DNA of 64,000 nt, from NCBI GenBank assembly GCA_944392565.1, contig CALXWX010000001.1:335201-399200 (forward strand). Reading direction: 5' to 3'. The position numbers and the translations under genes were made by a program. This stretch comes from an uncultured Alphaproteobacteria bacterium (lineage in GTDB: Bacteria; Pseudomonadota; Alphaproteobacteria; Rs-D84). Shown here piece by piece: positions 7,679-17,217 of the stretch; the stretch's first letter is position 1, and each line of letters begins with the position of its first letter. The notes under the pieces were generated by a model. The model was given only the letters and a program-made list of their open reading frames with translations. It had not been told where the DNA came from and ran no database searches.

Positions 7679-8896
7679 TTATTCATAACGCAGACTGTCA
7701 ATTGGGTTCAGTTTTGCCGCCTTCATCGCGGGCATAACACCCGATGCCAGACCCACAACAACCGCCACAGATACCGATACCACCACCGGCCATATACTGA
7801 ACGGCACATCATATCCCATAACAAAACGCCCAATCCCCTGGGACAGACCAACCCCGAATATCAACCCGACCATGGAACCAATGAAAGATATCAACAGTGC
7901 TTCGGACAAGAATTGAATAACGATATGCCGTTCGCGCGCGCCAATGGCTTTGCGTATGCCGATTTCGCGTGTGCGTTCTGCAACTGATACCAGCATCATG
8001 TTCATAATCCCAATTGATCCCACCAACAGCGACACCGCCGCGATTGCGATTAACAACATTGTCATATATCCGGTGACGGTATCCATCGCCTCCATCATTT
8101 GTTTCATGTCCATGATTTGGAAATCATCGGCCTCGTCATCTGCCAATTTATGCCGATCACGCAACAGGGCGGTTATTTGTTCAATTACCAACGCGTTATC
8201 TGCATTTTCATTTAATTTCAATGTCACGGTACTGACCGAATTTGGGAACCGACTGCCTTGCAGACGCTTTTTCAATGTGGTGATGGGAATTATAATCATG
8301 TCGTCTTGGCTGAACATCCCAGAATCACCGCGTTCGCGCGTCATGCCAATAATGGTAAACGGCATATTTTGCACACGAATAATTTCACCAACCGGGTTTT
8401 CAGGCATTTGCAGTTCTTCGGCGGTTTGGGGACCAATAATTGCGTATGTTGACCCATTTCGTACCGCCGCCTGGTTAAAGAAAGTTCCGTATTCCATTTC
8501 CAGATTTTGCACCTGTTCATATCCGGGATACGCGCCCACCATTGATGTTGCCCAGTTTTGGTTGCCATAAATAACCTGGGCAGATGCGTTTTGTATCGGG
8601 CTGTATGCCGCGACATCGGGCAATTGACCGATAAATTCGGCATCATCGATGGTCAGCGTTTGTCTGTTTCCTGTGCGTACACCCGCGCTTTGTGCCGCGC
8701 CGGCGCGTATGGTTATGGTATTCGTCCCCAGTGATGAAAACTGGTCGCTGACCTGTTTAGATACTGTTTCACCAACTGCAACCATAATAACGACCGCCAT
8801 AACACCAATAATGATGCCCAAAACGGTTAAAAACGACCGAACTTTATTTCCACTGATTGACAGCCAAGATTCTTTCAAAATATCATTAAAAGTCAT
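7679..8896 (-). CDS. MacB-type ABC transporter permease
   Basis: This is the inner-membrane subunit of a type VII (MacB/LolCDE-like) ABC transporter. At 405 residues it has an N-terminal membrane helix (NKVRSFLTVLGIIIGVMAVV), a large periplasmic MacB_PCD domain (about residues 50-270), then three C-terminal membrane helices in the FtsX domain with the family motif AERTREIGIRKAIGA. It uses mechanotransmission across the envelope to export peptides, macrolides or lipoproteins. It is 30 bases downstream of its ATPase. No MacA-like adaptor gene is visible next to them, so the substrate is open. Confidence 0.88.
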   Translation of the reverse strand: MTFNDILKESWLSISGNKVRSFLTVLGIIIGVMAVVIMVAVGETVSKQVSDQFSSLGTNTITIRAGAAQSAGVRTGNRQTLTIDDAEFIGQLPDVAAYSPIQNASAQVIYGNQNWATSMVGAYPGYEQVQNLEMEYGTFFNQAAVRNGSTYAIIGPQTAEELQMPENPVGEIIRVQNMPFTIIGMTRERGDSGMFSQDDMIIIPITTLKKRLQGSRFPNSVSTVTLKLNENADNALVIEQITALLRDRHKLADDEADDFQIMDMKQMMEAMDTVTGYMTMLLIAIAAVSLLVGSIGIMNMMLVSVAERTREIGIRKAIGARERHIVIQFLSEALLISFIGSMVGLIFGVGLSQGIGRFVMGYDVPFSIWPVVVSVSVAVVVGLASGVMPAMKAAKLNPIDSLRYE

Positions 8897-8926
8897 ATTT
8901 TTTGCCTGTTTATTTTTATAAATATT

Positions 8927-9670
8927 TTATTTTTGTAATACGCGTTCATCGCGTGGCACGCGTCCATCGTATGTTATGCGTCCGTCATAGATATGGATTA
9001 ATCGATTTGAATACTGTGCAATTTCAAATTCGTGGGTAATCATAACGATTGTAATACCCATATCTTTATTTAATTGCTTTAAAAATGTTAAAATATCATT
9101 TCCCATTTTACTGTCCAGCGCGCCGGTTGGTTCATCCGCCAGAATTAATTTTGGATCGCCCGCCAGTGCGCGTGCGATTGCCACACGCTGTTTCATACCG
9201 CCAGATAATTGGTTTGGTAAATATGTTTCGAATTTTTCCAATCCAACGCGTTTCAGCATCGCGCGCGCGCGATGCACGCGTTCATCCATGGGCAATCCAC
9301 GATACATCAGCGGCAACATTACATTGTCCAATACGCTGCGTTTTGATAACAGATTAAATTGCTGGAACACAAATCCGATATATTCGTTTCTGATTACCGC
9401 CAATTCATCATCAGACAGGTTTGCAACATCATTTCCATACAGTTTATATGTTCCACTGGTTGGCGTATCCAATGCGCCAATAATATTCATGCATGTGGAT
9501 TTGCCACTGCCTGATGGTCCCATGATGGATACAAATTCGCCCTGGTTAACATCAAATGTAATATCGAACAAGACCTGTTGTTCGCCACCCATTTCCAACG
9601 GGAAACTTTTACAGATTTTATTCATAGAAATAATTTTTACCGATTTTGATTTTTCAGGGTGTTTTTTCAT
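8927..9670 (-). CDS. MacB/LolD-type ABC transporter ATP-binding protein
   Basis: This is the cytoplasmic ATPase partner of the permease downstream. It has Walker A GPSGSGKST, a Q-loop (FVFQQFNLL), signature LSGGMKQR (M in place of the commoner Q), Walker B LILADEPTGALD and the H-loop ITHE. A short basic N-terminal extension precedes the ABC domain. I chose the ATG at 9670 because AGAGAG lies 6-7 bases before it; the in-frame ATG at 9676 is almost on top of that site. A TATAAT (9699-9704 minus) upstream is a plausible -10. Confidence 0.9.
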   Translation of the reverse strand: MKKHPEKSKSVKIISMNKICKSFPLEMGGEQQVLFDITFDVNQGEFVSIMGPSGSGKSTCMNIIGALDTPTSGTYKLYGNDVANLSDDELAVIRNEYIGFVFQQFNLLSKRSVLDNVMLPLMYRGLPMDERVHRARAMLKRVGLEKFETYLPNQLSGGMKQRVAIARALAGDPKLILADEPTGALDSKMGNDILTFLKQLNKDMGITIVMITHEFEIAQYSNRLIHIYDGRITYDGRVPRDERVLQK

Positions 9671-9800
9671 ACGCATTCTCTCTTAATTTTCGGTGCGCAT
9701 TATATCACATATGCGATAAAAATTCATTTAAAAATTGTTTATTTTAATTGCGTTTTTGCGTTTTGTTGTGTATCGTTTGCGTAAAAGTAAAGGAACATAA

Positions 9801-10004
9801 ATGGACGAAAAAAAGTTATCATTCGAAGACGCGTACAAGCAATTAACCGAACTGGTAAAAAAAATGGAATCCGGCGATTTACCATTGGCTGAATCTGTCG
9901 CGGCATATGAACAGGGAATAAAGTTAAAGGCATACTGTGAACAATTGTTAAAAGAAGCCGAACTGAAAATCGAAACATTAAAAATTACCCCAGCACAAGC
10001 ATAA
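9801..10004 (+). CDS. xseB: Exodeoxyribonuclease VII small subunit XseB
   Basis: XseB joins XseA to form a nuclease that degrades single-stranded DNA to oligonucleotides. The 67-residue sequence is typical: LSFEDAYKQLTELVKKMESG, then LPLAESVAAYEQGIKLKAYC, forming a helical hairpin. The Shine-Dalgarno AAAGGAA precedes the ATG. It lies 11 bases upstream of mutS, so the two are probably co-transcribed. xseA is not in the window. Confidence 0.92.
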   Translation: MDEKKLSFEDAYKQLTELVKKMESGDLPLAESVAAYEQGIKLKAYCEQLLKEAELKIETLKITPAQA

Positions 10005-10015
10005 ATGGATTCATC

Positions 10016-12577
10016 GTGGCGGATAAGAATAAATTAACCCCTGTTATGCAGCAATATGTTGATATGAAATCGGAAAATCCCGATGCATTGCTGATGTTTC
10101 GCCTGGGCGATTTTTACGAGGCTTTTTTTGAAGACGCCAAAACAATCAGTACAAACCTGGGGCTGGTGTTAACCCAGCGCGGTACCGATGGCGATGGTGA
10201 AAATATACCAATGTGCGGAATTCCATGGCATGCCGCCGATAACTATTTTGGTCGCCTGGTTCGGGCGGGTTTTCGGGTTGCGCTGGTCGAACAGATGGAA
10301 ACCCCGGCCCAGGCCAAGGCACGCGGGCATAAATTTATTGAACGAAAAATAATCCGTGTTTTAACACCGGGGACATTGACCGACGAAAATTTATTAACGC
10401 CAAAGAATTCTAATTTTTTAATTGCGGTTGCACCAATGCCCGATGGGCGATTTGATATTGCGGGATGCGATATTTCCACCGGTGAATTTTTTATCGGAAA
10501 AACGGGCGATATTATTGATGATATGGTTCGCATTAATCCCGCAGAAATTATTTATCCGGCATCGGTTGCAGAAAAAGAAATAATATTGCATTTGCGCGAT
10601 GTATTTAAAACAACGCCGGTATATGAAAAATTGTATCATCGCACAGATATTGACCAGATTGTATCGCGCGTATTTGGTGGGGTGGTTAATGCGCCCATTG
10701 ATGGTGCAACAAATTGCGATAATGCAATTGCATTGCTGGCGGGATATTTATTTAATACCCAACGCGGCGCCGCGATAACATTTCGCGCACCATATGTTTA
10801 TAAATCTGGGCGTCAATTATTAATTGATTCTGCCACATGGAAAAGTTTGGAAATCGATGCCCCAATAAATGATGGCGGGGTATGCCTGGTTGATGTTCTG
10901 GACAATACCAAGACCGCCGCCGGTGCGCGTAAATTGCGCGCGTATTTACGAACATTATCTGGTGATGCCGACGAAATTCGCAAACGCCAAGAACATATTG
11001 GACATTTAATATTAAATCCTGATGTTATGGGGGTGGTATCAAATGCGCTGGATGGTTTGCCGGATGTTGGGCGCAGTTTGTCGCGTTTGTTATCTGGTCG
11101 CGGCACACCGCGTGATATGCGCCATATAACAGATTTTTTAATTGAACTGCCAAATGCCAAAGTATTAGGAACAAAACTGGATGCTGGATTCGCGGCACAA
11201 TTTGCCGACATTCATACACACGATGATTTGGCATTGGAATTGCGTTCGGCATTATCAGATGAATTGCCGACATTTTTCCGTGATGGTAATGTAATTCGTG
11301 CTGGGTTTGATGCATCGCTGGATAATATGCGTTCATTGGCACATGGTGCCAAAGAAACGATTGCCAGTTTACAGGCACAATATGCCGCCGACACTGGCAT
11401 TCACAATTTAAAAATAAAATATAATAATATCCTGGGGTATTTTATAGAGGTTCCATCCACCCGCGCCGATATATTAATGAAACCAGAATCTGGATTTATT
11501 CATCGTCAAACGATGGCGGGCAATATGCGATTTACAACTGCGCGCCTGATTGATTTGGATAATGATGTGCGATCTGCGGCGGAAAAATCGGCGGCGATAG
11601 AGGCTGAAATTATTTCGCGTCTGATTGAACACATTCGCGCGGCATCCGATGATCTGCTGGCTGCGGCGGATACATTGGCAGATTTAGACGCATGGTATTC
11701 ATTGGCAATTGTTGCCGATCGGTATTCTTGGATGCGCCCCACAATCACAGATGATAATGCATTTGATATCATTGGCGGACGCCACCCGGTGATTGATTTT
11801 GTCTTGCGCAGCCGCGGGGATAACTTTGTCAAAAATGATTGTAATTTAAATGCGCGTCCGATTGCATTATTAACCGGACCAAACATGGCGGGTAAATCAA
11901 CATACCTGCGCCAGAATGCGTTATTGGTCGTATTGGCGCATATGGGGTCATTTGTACCCGCCGCCCGCGCAACAATTGGCATTTGCGACCAATTGTTCAG
12001 TCGGGTTGGCGCGTCTGATAATTTGGCGGCGGGTCAATCCACATTCATGGTGGAAATGAGTGAAACTGCAAACATCCTGCGCCGTGCAACAAAACAGTCT
12101 TTTATTATCTTTGATGAAATCGGACGCGGTACGGCAACATATGATGGTATGGCAATTGCCCAGGCGGTCTTAGAATTTTTAAATGAAATGCAACCACGAA
12201 CATTATTTGCAACCCATTATCATGAATTAACCGCATTGGTTGGTGATAGAGCAGGGCAGTTGAAAAATATATCATGCCTGACGATTGATGTTCGTGAACA
12301 TAACAATGAAATAATATTTATGCATAAAATCGTGCCTGGCGTTGCAAATCGTTCATATGGGATTCAGGTTGCAAAAATGGCGGGCATGCCAGAATCAGTC
12401 GTTGCCCGTGCCGAAGATGTTTTGGCAGCATTGGAGGCGCGCAATGATGCGATTGCGCCTGAACGCACATCAGAAAATACACAATGCGCAAAAGATAACA
12501 CCAATGCCCCAGACAACACGAATCCAAATTGTGTTGCGCAACCGGCGGGGCGGGTACAATTAAACCTGTTTGGATGA
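10016..12577 (+). CDS. mutS: DNA mismatch repair protein MutS
   Basis: MutS recognises mismatches and small loops and starts repair with MutL. The 853-residue protein has the mismatch-reading FYE motif (GDFYEAFFEDA near residue 34) in domain I, the connector and lever domains, and the C-terminal ATPase with Walker A GPNMAGKST (about 621), a Walker B region FIIFDEIGRGT and the ATHYHEL motif. The extreme C-terminus QLNLFG resembles a sliding-clamp-binding peptide. The start is GTG. Length and motifs are complete, so mismatch repair is likely active. Confidence 0.97.
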   Translation: MADKNKLTPVMQQYVDMKSENPDALLMFRLGDFYEAFFEDAKTISTNLGLVLTQRGTDGDGENIPMCGIPWHAADNYFGRLVRAGFRVALVEQMETPAQAKARGHKFIERKIIRVLTPGTLTDENLLTPKNSNFLIAVAPMPDGRFDIAGCDISTGEFFIGKTGDIIDDMVRINPAEIIYPASVAEKEIILHLRDVFKTTPVYEKLYHRTDIDQIVSRVFGGVVNAPIDGATNCDNAIALLAGYLFNTQRGAAITFRAPYVYKSGRQLLIDSATWKSLEIDAPINDGGVCLVDVLDNTKTAAGARKLRAYLRTLSGDADEIRKRQEHIGHLILNPDVMGVVSNALDGLPDVGRSLSRLLSGRGTPRDMRHITDFLIELPNAKVLGTKLDAGFAAQFADIHTHDDLALELRSALSDELPTFFRDGNVIRAGFDASLDNMRSLAHGAKETIASLQAQYAADTGIHNLKIKYNNILGYFIEVPSTRADILMKPESGFIHRQTMAGNMRFTTARLIDLDNDVRSAAEKSAAIEAEIISRLIEHIRAASDDLLAAADTLADLDAWYSLAIVADRYSWMRPTITDDNAFDIIGGRHPVIDFVLRSRGDNFVKNDCNLNARPIALLTGPNMAGKSTYLRQNALLVVLAHMGSFVPAARATIGICDQLFSRVGASDNLAAGQSTFMVEMSETANILRRATKQSFIIFDEIGRGTATYDGMAIAQAVLEFLNEMQPRTLFATHYHELTALVGDRAGQLKNISCLTIDVREHNNEIIFMHKIVPGVANRSYGIQVAKMAGMPESVVARAEDVLAALEARNDAIAPERTSENTQCAKDNTNAPDNTNPNCVAQPAGRVQLNLFG

Positions 12578-12590
12578 TAAAGGATTGCTT

Positions 12591-13082
12591 ATGAACTTTT
12601 CCCCAGTTTTTGTTTTCAGAACACCATTTTATGAACCGCGATATCAAGAATTTTATAATATCACGCATTTAAAAGAATTCTTGACCGAATTTAATTTTAT
12701 GGCGCCGCACGCGGTCAGTAATTTATCAACCGGATTGCCAGAATTTCAATTGGGAACAAAACTGGAATTTGTCATGGATGGATATTATTGTGAATCTGAT
12801 ATCCGTTGGGGACCGCGATTTATTGCGGCGCGCAATGTTCGTATTGATAATGCGTCTGGTCGCGTATATGCCGATGTTCCGATGGATTCGCATTCCAGAA
12901 ATGGTGGTGGGATTGTTAACCGTGAATATCGTGAAATTTTATTACATCGTGGCATAACAGATGCGGTCATTAATATGCATAACTTGCGCCAATTATTTCC
13001 GGTTTGTGAAGAAAACCGTTCAGAATTAAATAAATTTTTATCCATCGTTATGCGTGAAAAATATCAAATTAAAAGGCGTTAA
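12591..13082 (+). CDS. Hypothetical protein between mutS and truB
   Basis: The 163-residue product has no recognisable family. I chose the ATG at 12591 because AAAGGA lies 6 bases upstream; an earlier in-frame start overlaps mutS and lacks a site. No signal peptide or membrane helix is evident. The sequence is mixed alpha and beta with several aromatic residues (FVFRTPFYEPRYQEFY near the start) and a basic C-terminus. It sits 13 bases after mutS and runs into truB, so it is part of that operon. Its function is unknown. Confidence 0.7.
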   Translation: MNFSPVFVFRTPFYEPRYQEFYNITHLKEFLTEFNFMAPHAVSNLSTGLPEFQLGTKLEFVMDGYYCESDIRWGPRFIAARNVRIDNASGRVYADVPMDSHSRNGGGIVNREYREILLHRGITDAVINMHNLRQLFPVCEENRSELNKFLSIVMREKYQIKRR

Positions 13083-13956
13083 ATTGTCATCTGGTTGGAT
13101 TATCTTAGATAAACCATCCGGCATATCCAGCCGCGCCGCCGGCGCGCGCGTGGCGCGTATATTTAACGCAAAAACATTTGGGCATATTGGCACATTGGAC
13201 CCGATGGCATCGGGCGTACTGCCAATTGCGATTGGCGCGGCGACCAAAATGATACCATTTGTCGAAGATGTGCGCCCCAGTACCAAAGAATATGAATTTT
13301 CATTACAATTTGGTTTTGAAACGGACACACTGGATATAACCGGAACAAAAATACGAAATATTGATGTTATTCCATCGCGTGATATGGTTTTATCAGTATT
13401 ACCACAGTTAATTGGCGATATTAATCAAACGCCACCGGCATACAGCGCCGTGCATGTTTCCGGGCGCCGTGCATATGAATTGGCGCGCCGTGGCACGGAT
13501 ATAGAAATCCCGCCACGCCGCGTACATATTGAATGCCTGGAATTAATCGATGTAAATGATAATATTTGGCACTTTCGCACGCGTTGCGGGCGTGGAACAT
13601 ATGTGCGTGCGCTGGCGCGGGATATTGCATATTTGTGTGGTTCGTATGCCACGGTTAATATGATACGCCGCACAGAAAGTGTTGGATTCCAGATAAAAAA
13701 TACTGTACAACTTGATTTTTTGGAAAATCTGGTTAATAATGGTGCGGCACCATGGGAATACCTGGGTGCGGTTGATTCAGGACTGGGGGACATTCCGGTT
13801 TTGAATCTGGGCGGTAATTCGGTCAAACTGTACAGGAATGGCGGATTTATCGTGACAAGTGGGGCAAACGGTATGTATCGTGTTTATTCTGGTGGCGAAT
13901 TCATCGGCATTGGGGTGATTGACGATAACACACTGCGCCCGAAACGAACAATTTAA
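13054..13956 (+). CDS. truB: tRNA pseudouridine(55) synthase TruB
   Basis: TruB makes pseudouridine 55 in the T-loop of tRNAs. The opening [13 protein letters not shown] and the catalytic-aspartate motif [12 protein letters not shown] (Asp near residue 49) are diagnostic, as are [21 protein letters not shown] and [14 protein letters not shown]. The frame opens at a GTG at 13054 that overlaps the previous gene. A TTG at 13084, directly after that gene's stop and 7 bases after AAAGG, is an equally or more likely start. rpsO follows closely, which is the classic truB-rpsO-pnp order. Confidence 0.95.
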   Translation: MKNIKLKGVKLSSGWIILDKPSGISSRAAGARVARIFNAKTFGHIGTLDPMASGVLPIAIGAATKMIPFVEDVRPSTKEYEFSLQFGFETDTLDITGTKIRNIDVIPSRDMVLSVLPQLIGDINQTPPAYSAVHVSGRRAYELARRGTDIEIPPRRVHIECLELIDVNDNIWHFRTRCGRGTYVRALARDIAYLCGSYATVNMIRRTESVGFQIKNTVQLDFLENLVNNGAAPWEYLGAVDSGLGDIPVLNLGGNSVKLYRNGGFIVTSGANGMYRVYSGGEFIGIGVIDDNTLRPKRTI

Positions 13957-13972
13957 ACCAAGGGAAAATACA

Positions 13973-14245
13973 GTGTCCATTACAAAGACAAGAAAGCAAG
14001 AATTAATTACGGAATTTAAAACCACAGATGTTGATAATGGTGGTTCTGCGGCGGCCCAGGTTGCGGTTCTGACGGAACGCATTCGCAATTTGACCGAACA
14101 TATGAAAAATAATCACAAGGATAAACATTCCAGACGTGGTTTATTGCTGATGGTTAATCGCCGTAAAAAATTATTGGCATACATCAAAAAGAACAGTGTT
14201 TCTGAATACGAAGACCTGATTAAAAAATTGGGTCTGCGTAAATAA
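13973..14245 (+). CDS. rpsO: 30S ribosomal protein S15
   Basis: S15 binds the central domain of 16S rRNA early in small-subunit assembly. The 90-residue protein has the family core [36 protein letters not shown] and the basic C-terminal helix. The start is a GTG at 13973 with AAGGGA upstream; the longer open frame overlapping truB is not coding. It is followed by a strong terminator and then a repeat, so pnp is probably transcribed mainly from its own promoter. Confidence 0.96.
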   Translation: MSITKTRKQELITEFKTTDVDNGGSAAAQVAVLTERIRNLTEHMKNNHKDKHSRRGLLLMVNRRKKLLAYIKKNSVSEYEDLIKKLGLRK

Positions 14246-14272
14246 AAAATCGCCCGTTTGGGCGATTTTTTT
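14244..14272 (+). terminator. Terminator after rpsO
   Basis: The hairpin ATCGCCC-GTTT-GGGCGAT is followed by a T run. Confidence 0.9.
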
Positions 14273-14282
14273 ATTGTGATGC

Positions 14283-14396
14283 ATAATGGCAAGAAGAGTG
14301 CTCGTGGGTGGGCGCGTGTGGCGCGCACTCTCTTGTCATTGCGAGTGCAACGAAGCAATCCAGTCATTTATGCTGTCGCGCATCGACACTATGTTA
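14283..14396. repeat. Interspersed palindromic repeat (family A)
   Basis: This sequence has the form TCATTGCGAG ... GAAGCAATCCAGT ... GTCGCGCA. It is shared with copies at 53511, 56932 and 57149 in the same orientation and with inverted, diverged copies at 53596 and 53731. ATTGC and GCAAT form the ends of a hairpin. An extra inverted pair, GAGTGC (14296-14301) and GCACTC (14325-14330), precedes it. It lies in the rpsO-pnp gap and has no coding content. Confidence 0.75.
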
Positions 14397-14431
14397 AAAA
14401 AATGATGATTTTTTCACATAATGAAAAAAGT

Positions 14432-14459
14432 TTGCATATACGCAAATATTATTTATAAT
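14432..14459 (+). promoter_or_regulatory. Probable pnp promoter
   Basis: TTGCAT (14432-14437) and TATAAT (14454-14459) are spaced by 16 bases, the same pattern as the promoter before nusA. The predicted start is at about 14466, the first base of the leader hairpin. A second TATAAT (14463-14468) overlaps that start. Confidence 0.65.
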
Positions 14460-14466
14460 CAATATA

Positions 14467-14535
14467 ATGCGAAGGCGAAATTGTTCATTCTTGCATTTAT
14501 CCCAGAATGCAAAAACGAATGATTTTTCTTCGCAT
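14467..14535 (+). promoter_or_regulatory. 5'-terminal leader hairpin of pnp
   Basis: This is a long interrupted stem. ATGCGAAG (14467-14474) pairs CTTCGCAT (14528-14535), TCATTC (14485-14490) pairs GAATGA (14517-14522), and TTGCATT (14491-14497) pairs AATGCAA (14506-14512). In Escherichia coli a long leader hairpin is cut by RNase III and used for PNPase autoregulation; this looks like an equivalent at the very 5' end of the mRNA. Confidence 0.6.
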
Positions 14536-14565
14536 TGAAACTGAATTAAGAATATGGAGAAAAAT

Positions 14566-16734
14566 ATGTTATTTGGTTTATTTAATAAAGATGAAAAAAC
14601 ACATTTAAATAATCCCGTTGCGGTTGAAATTCCGTATGGGGATACTGTATTACGCCTGGAAACTGGTCGCATGGCAAAACAGGCAAATGGTGCTGTTTTG
14701 GCAACGATGGGCGGTACAATGGTTCTGGCAACTGTTTGCGCGGAAAAAGATGCTGTCGAAGGGCAAGACTTTTTCCCATTAACCGTTGATTACCAGGAAA
14801 AATTTGCGTCCGCCGGTCGCATACCGGGTTCGCGCGATCGCCGCGAAGGCAAGGCATCAACCGGCGAAACATTAATCGCGCGTTTGATTGATCGTCCAAT
14901 TCGTCCATTGTTCCCAGAAACATTTAAGAACAAGGTTCAAATTGTTGCCCAGGTATTTTCTTATGACAAGGTTAACCAGCCAGACATCTTGGCAATGATT
15001 GCATCGTCTGCGGCATTGGCATTATCGGGTGTTCCATTCGCGGGTCCAATTGGCGCGGCACGTGTCAGCTATGCCGATGGGAAATATGTATTAAATCCAT
15101 CCAAGAAATTTGTCGAAGATTCTGAAATGGATTTGGTCGTTGCTGCAACCAAAGACGGCGTGTTAATGGTTGAATCTGAAATTGGTGAATTGGACGAAGC
15201 AACTGTCCTGGGCGCGGTGAAATTTGGTTTTGATGCACAGCAAGATGTTATTCGTGCAATTAATGAATTAACTGAAAAAGCGGGCAAACCACGCTGGGCA
15301 ACACCAGAAAAATCAGACGAATACATCGCAATGGAAAAAGATTTTGAATCTTTTGCGGGCGAAATTGAATCTGCATTACAGATAAAAGAAAAATTGGTTC
15401 GTCTGGACACATTGGCACAAATTCATGCATCTGCCAAGGCACGCATACCAGAACTGTTCCCTGAAACCACAACCGCACAATCAACATTGGAATCATGGGC
15501 GGATGAAATTGTGGAAAATCTGACGGCGCGTATTATGCGTGGCAATATTTTGGCGGGGCATCCCCGTATTGATGGGCGTGATAATAAAACTGTGCGTCCA
15601 ATTGAAATTGAATTGGGTGTTTTGCCACGCGCACATGGTTCGGCATTGTTCACCCGCGGTGAAACCCAGGCATTGGTTTCATTAACATTGGGTGGCGGCA
15701 AAGATGCATTGCCAATTGAAAACCTGGATGGTGCCGAAGAACGCGATTTCATATTAAACTATAATTTCCCGGGATATTCTGTTGGTGAATGCAAGGGATT
15801 AAAATCCCCGGGACGCCGTGAAATTGGGCATGGAAACCTGGCATGGCGTGCATTGCATCCAATGATACCATCGCGCAGTGAATTTGATTATGTAATCCGT
15901 GTTGTGTCTGACATTCTGGAATCAAATGGTTCATCATCAATGGCAACGACATGCGGTGCAACATTGGCAATGATGGATGGTGGCGTTCCATTAAAACGCC
16001 CAGTCGCTGGCATCGCCATGGGATTGATAAAAGAGGGCGATAATTACGCCATTCTGACTGATATCTTGGGTGATGAAGATCACTTGGGCGACATGGATTT
16101 CAAGGTTACCGGTACATCCCAGGGTATAACCGCGTTGCAAATGGATATAAAAATTACATCCATTACATTTGAAATCATGAAACATGCATTGGAACAGGCA
16201 AAAGATGGTCGTATGCATATTTTGGGCAAGATTGAAAAGGCAATTAAATCGCCACGCGATCATGTGTCTGAATATGCACCACAGTTATACACCATGAAAA
16301 TTAACCCAGACAAGGTTCGTGATGTCATCGGCAAGGGTGGTTCTGTTATCCAGGCATTGACCCGTGAAACAGATACACAAATTGACCTGGAAGATGACGG
16401 AACGGTAAAAATCATGGCAACATCCAAAGAAAGTGCCGATGCCGCAATTGCGCGTATCAAAGACATCGTTGCCGAACCAGAAGTTGGCGTAATTTATCCG
16501 GGTGTTATATCTGGAATCAAAGATTTTGGTTTGTTTGTGAAAATCTTGAATGGTTTTGAATCAATGGTTCATATTTCTGAAATCACGGGTGAACGCATTG
16601 CCAAAATCGAAGATGCCGGATTCAAAGAAGGCGATAAAGTTTTCGTTCGCTATCTGGGTGCGGATAAACGTGGTAAAACGCGCATGTCCATGGTTGGTAT
16701 TGACCAGAAAACTGGCGCAGAAATCAAAAAATAA
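14566..16734 (+). CDS. pnp: Polyribonucleotide nucleotidyltransferase (PNPase)
   Basis: PNPase degrades RNA 3' to 5' by phosphorolysis and is a trimeric cytoplasmic enzyme. The 722-residue protein has two RNase PH domains joined by an all-alpha linker, a KH domain (GKGGSVIQALTRETD, about residues 585-630) and a C-terminal S1 domain (from about 642, GVISGIKDFGLFVKI). Motifs SRDRREGK and GDEDHLGDMDFKVTG are intact. I chose the ATG at 14566, 6 bases after GGAG, over the ATG at 14554, which overlaps that site. The structured leader suggests autoregulation. Confidence 0.96.
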   Translation: MLFGLFNKDEKTHLNNPVAVEIPYGDTVLRLETGRMAKQANGAVLATMGGTMVLATVCAEKDAVEGQDFFPLTVDYQEKFASAGRIPGSRDRREGKASTGETLIARLIDRPIRPLFPETFKNKVQIVAQVFSYDKVNQPDILAMIASSAALALSGVPFAGPIGAARVSYADGKYVLNPSKKFVEDSEMDLVVAATKDGVLMVESEIGELDEATVLGAVKFGFDAQQDVIRAINELTEKAGKPRWATPEKSDEYIAMEKDFESFAGEIESALQIKEKLVRLDTLAQIHASAKARIPELFPETTTAQSTLESWADEIVENLTARIMRGNILAGHPRIDGRDNKTVRPIEIELGVLPRAHGSALFTRGETQALVSLTLGGGKDALPIENLDGAEERDFILNYNFPGYSVGECKGLKSPGRREIGHGNLAWRALHPMIPSRSEFDYVIRVVSDILESNGSSSMATTCGATLAMMDGGVPLKRPVAGIAMGLIKEGDNYAILTDILGDEDHLGDMDFKVTGTSQGITALQMDIKITSITFEIMKHALEQAKDGRMHILGKIEKAIKSPRDHVSEYAPQLYTMKINPDKVRDVIGKGGSVIQALTRETDTQIDLEDDGTVKIMATSKESADAAIARIKDIVAEPEVGVIYPGVISGIKDFGLFVKILNGFESMVHISEITGERIAKIEDAGFKEGDKVFVRYLGADKRGKTRMSMVGIDQKTGAEIKK

Positions 16735-16792
16735 AAAACAAAATATTGCGCGTCCAATCGGGCGCGCATATTAAACCAATGGGGGGATAAAA

Positions 16793-17092
16793 ATGGATAT
16801 GGACGCATTAATGGCTCAGGCCAGTGTATTACAGGACAAGGTTGCCGCCGCCCAAGATAAATTGGGAAAAACCCATGTAAAGGGAATTGCGGATGCCGGG
16901 GCATGTATTATTGACATGACATGTAAATATGACCTGGTAAATATAACAATACGCCAAGATGTTTTATCACGCGGTGCGGATGCCGTGGCACAATTGGTTG
17001 CCGCCGCATACAATGATGCAAAATCCAAGGCAGATGCCACAATTGATCGCGTTATGGGCGATGCAACCGTCGGATTGCCAATTGGGCAATAA
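16793..17092 (+). CDS. YbaB/EbfC-family nucleoid-associated protein
   Basis: This is a small DNA-binding dimer-forming protein. The 99 residues show the family pattern: an N-terminal helix (MAQASVLQDKVAAAQDKLGK), a beta sheet (DMTCKYDLVNITIRQD) and a C-terminal helix ending in GLPIGQ. It usually lies between dnaX and recR; here it stands alone after pnp, with dnaX about 25 kb away. A purine-rich GGGGG lies upstream of the ATG. The tRNA-Val promoter begins 6 bases after its stop. Confidence 0.87.
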   Translation: MDMDALMAQASVLQDKVAAAQDKLGKTHVKGIADAGACIIDMTCKYDLVNITIRQDVLSRGADAVAQLVAAAYNDAKSKADATIDRVMGDATVGLPIGQ

Positions 17093-17097
17093 AAAAC

Positions 17098-17126
17098 TGG
17101 ACAAGTGGGAAAAAATATTTTATTAT
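17098..17126 (+). promoter_or_regulatory. Probable tRNA-Val promoter
   Basis: TGGACA and TATTAT are spaced by 17 bases, with a GC-rich discriminator (GCCCGC) after the -10, as is usual for stable-RNA promoters. The tRNA begins 14 bases downstream. Confidence 0.6.
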
Positions 17127-17140
17127 ATGCCCGCTGTTTC

Positions 17141-17217
17141 GGATGTTTAGCTCAGTTGATTAGAGCATCTCGTTTACACCGAGAGGGTCGGGGGTTTGAG
17201 TCCCTCAACATCCACCA
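17141..17217 (+). tRNA. tRNA-Val (anticodon TAC)
   Basis: A complete cloverleaf is visible. The acceptor GGATGTT pairs AACATCC. The D arm is GCTC...GAGC, and the anticodon stem TCTCG/CGAGA has loop TTTACAC, giving anticodon TAC. The T arm closes with CCCTC, followed by discriminator A and an encoded CCA. A hairpin terminator follows. The 3' tail recurs downstream at 17370. Confidence 0.95.

Noticed and set aside
14258..14458. A 66-codon frame in the rpsO-pnp gap
   Set aside because: It covers a terminator and an interspersed repeat; no homology or start signal.
16745..16769. A terminator after pnp
   Set aside because: TGCGCGTCC and GGGCGCGCA can pair with one wobble, but there is no T run and ybaB follows closely.
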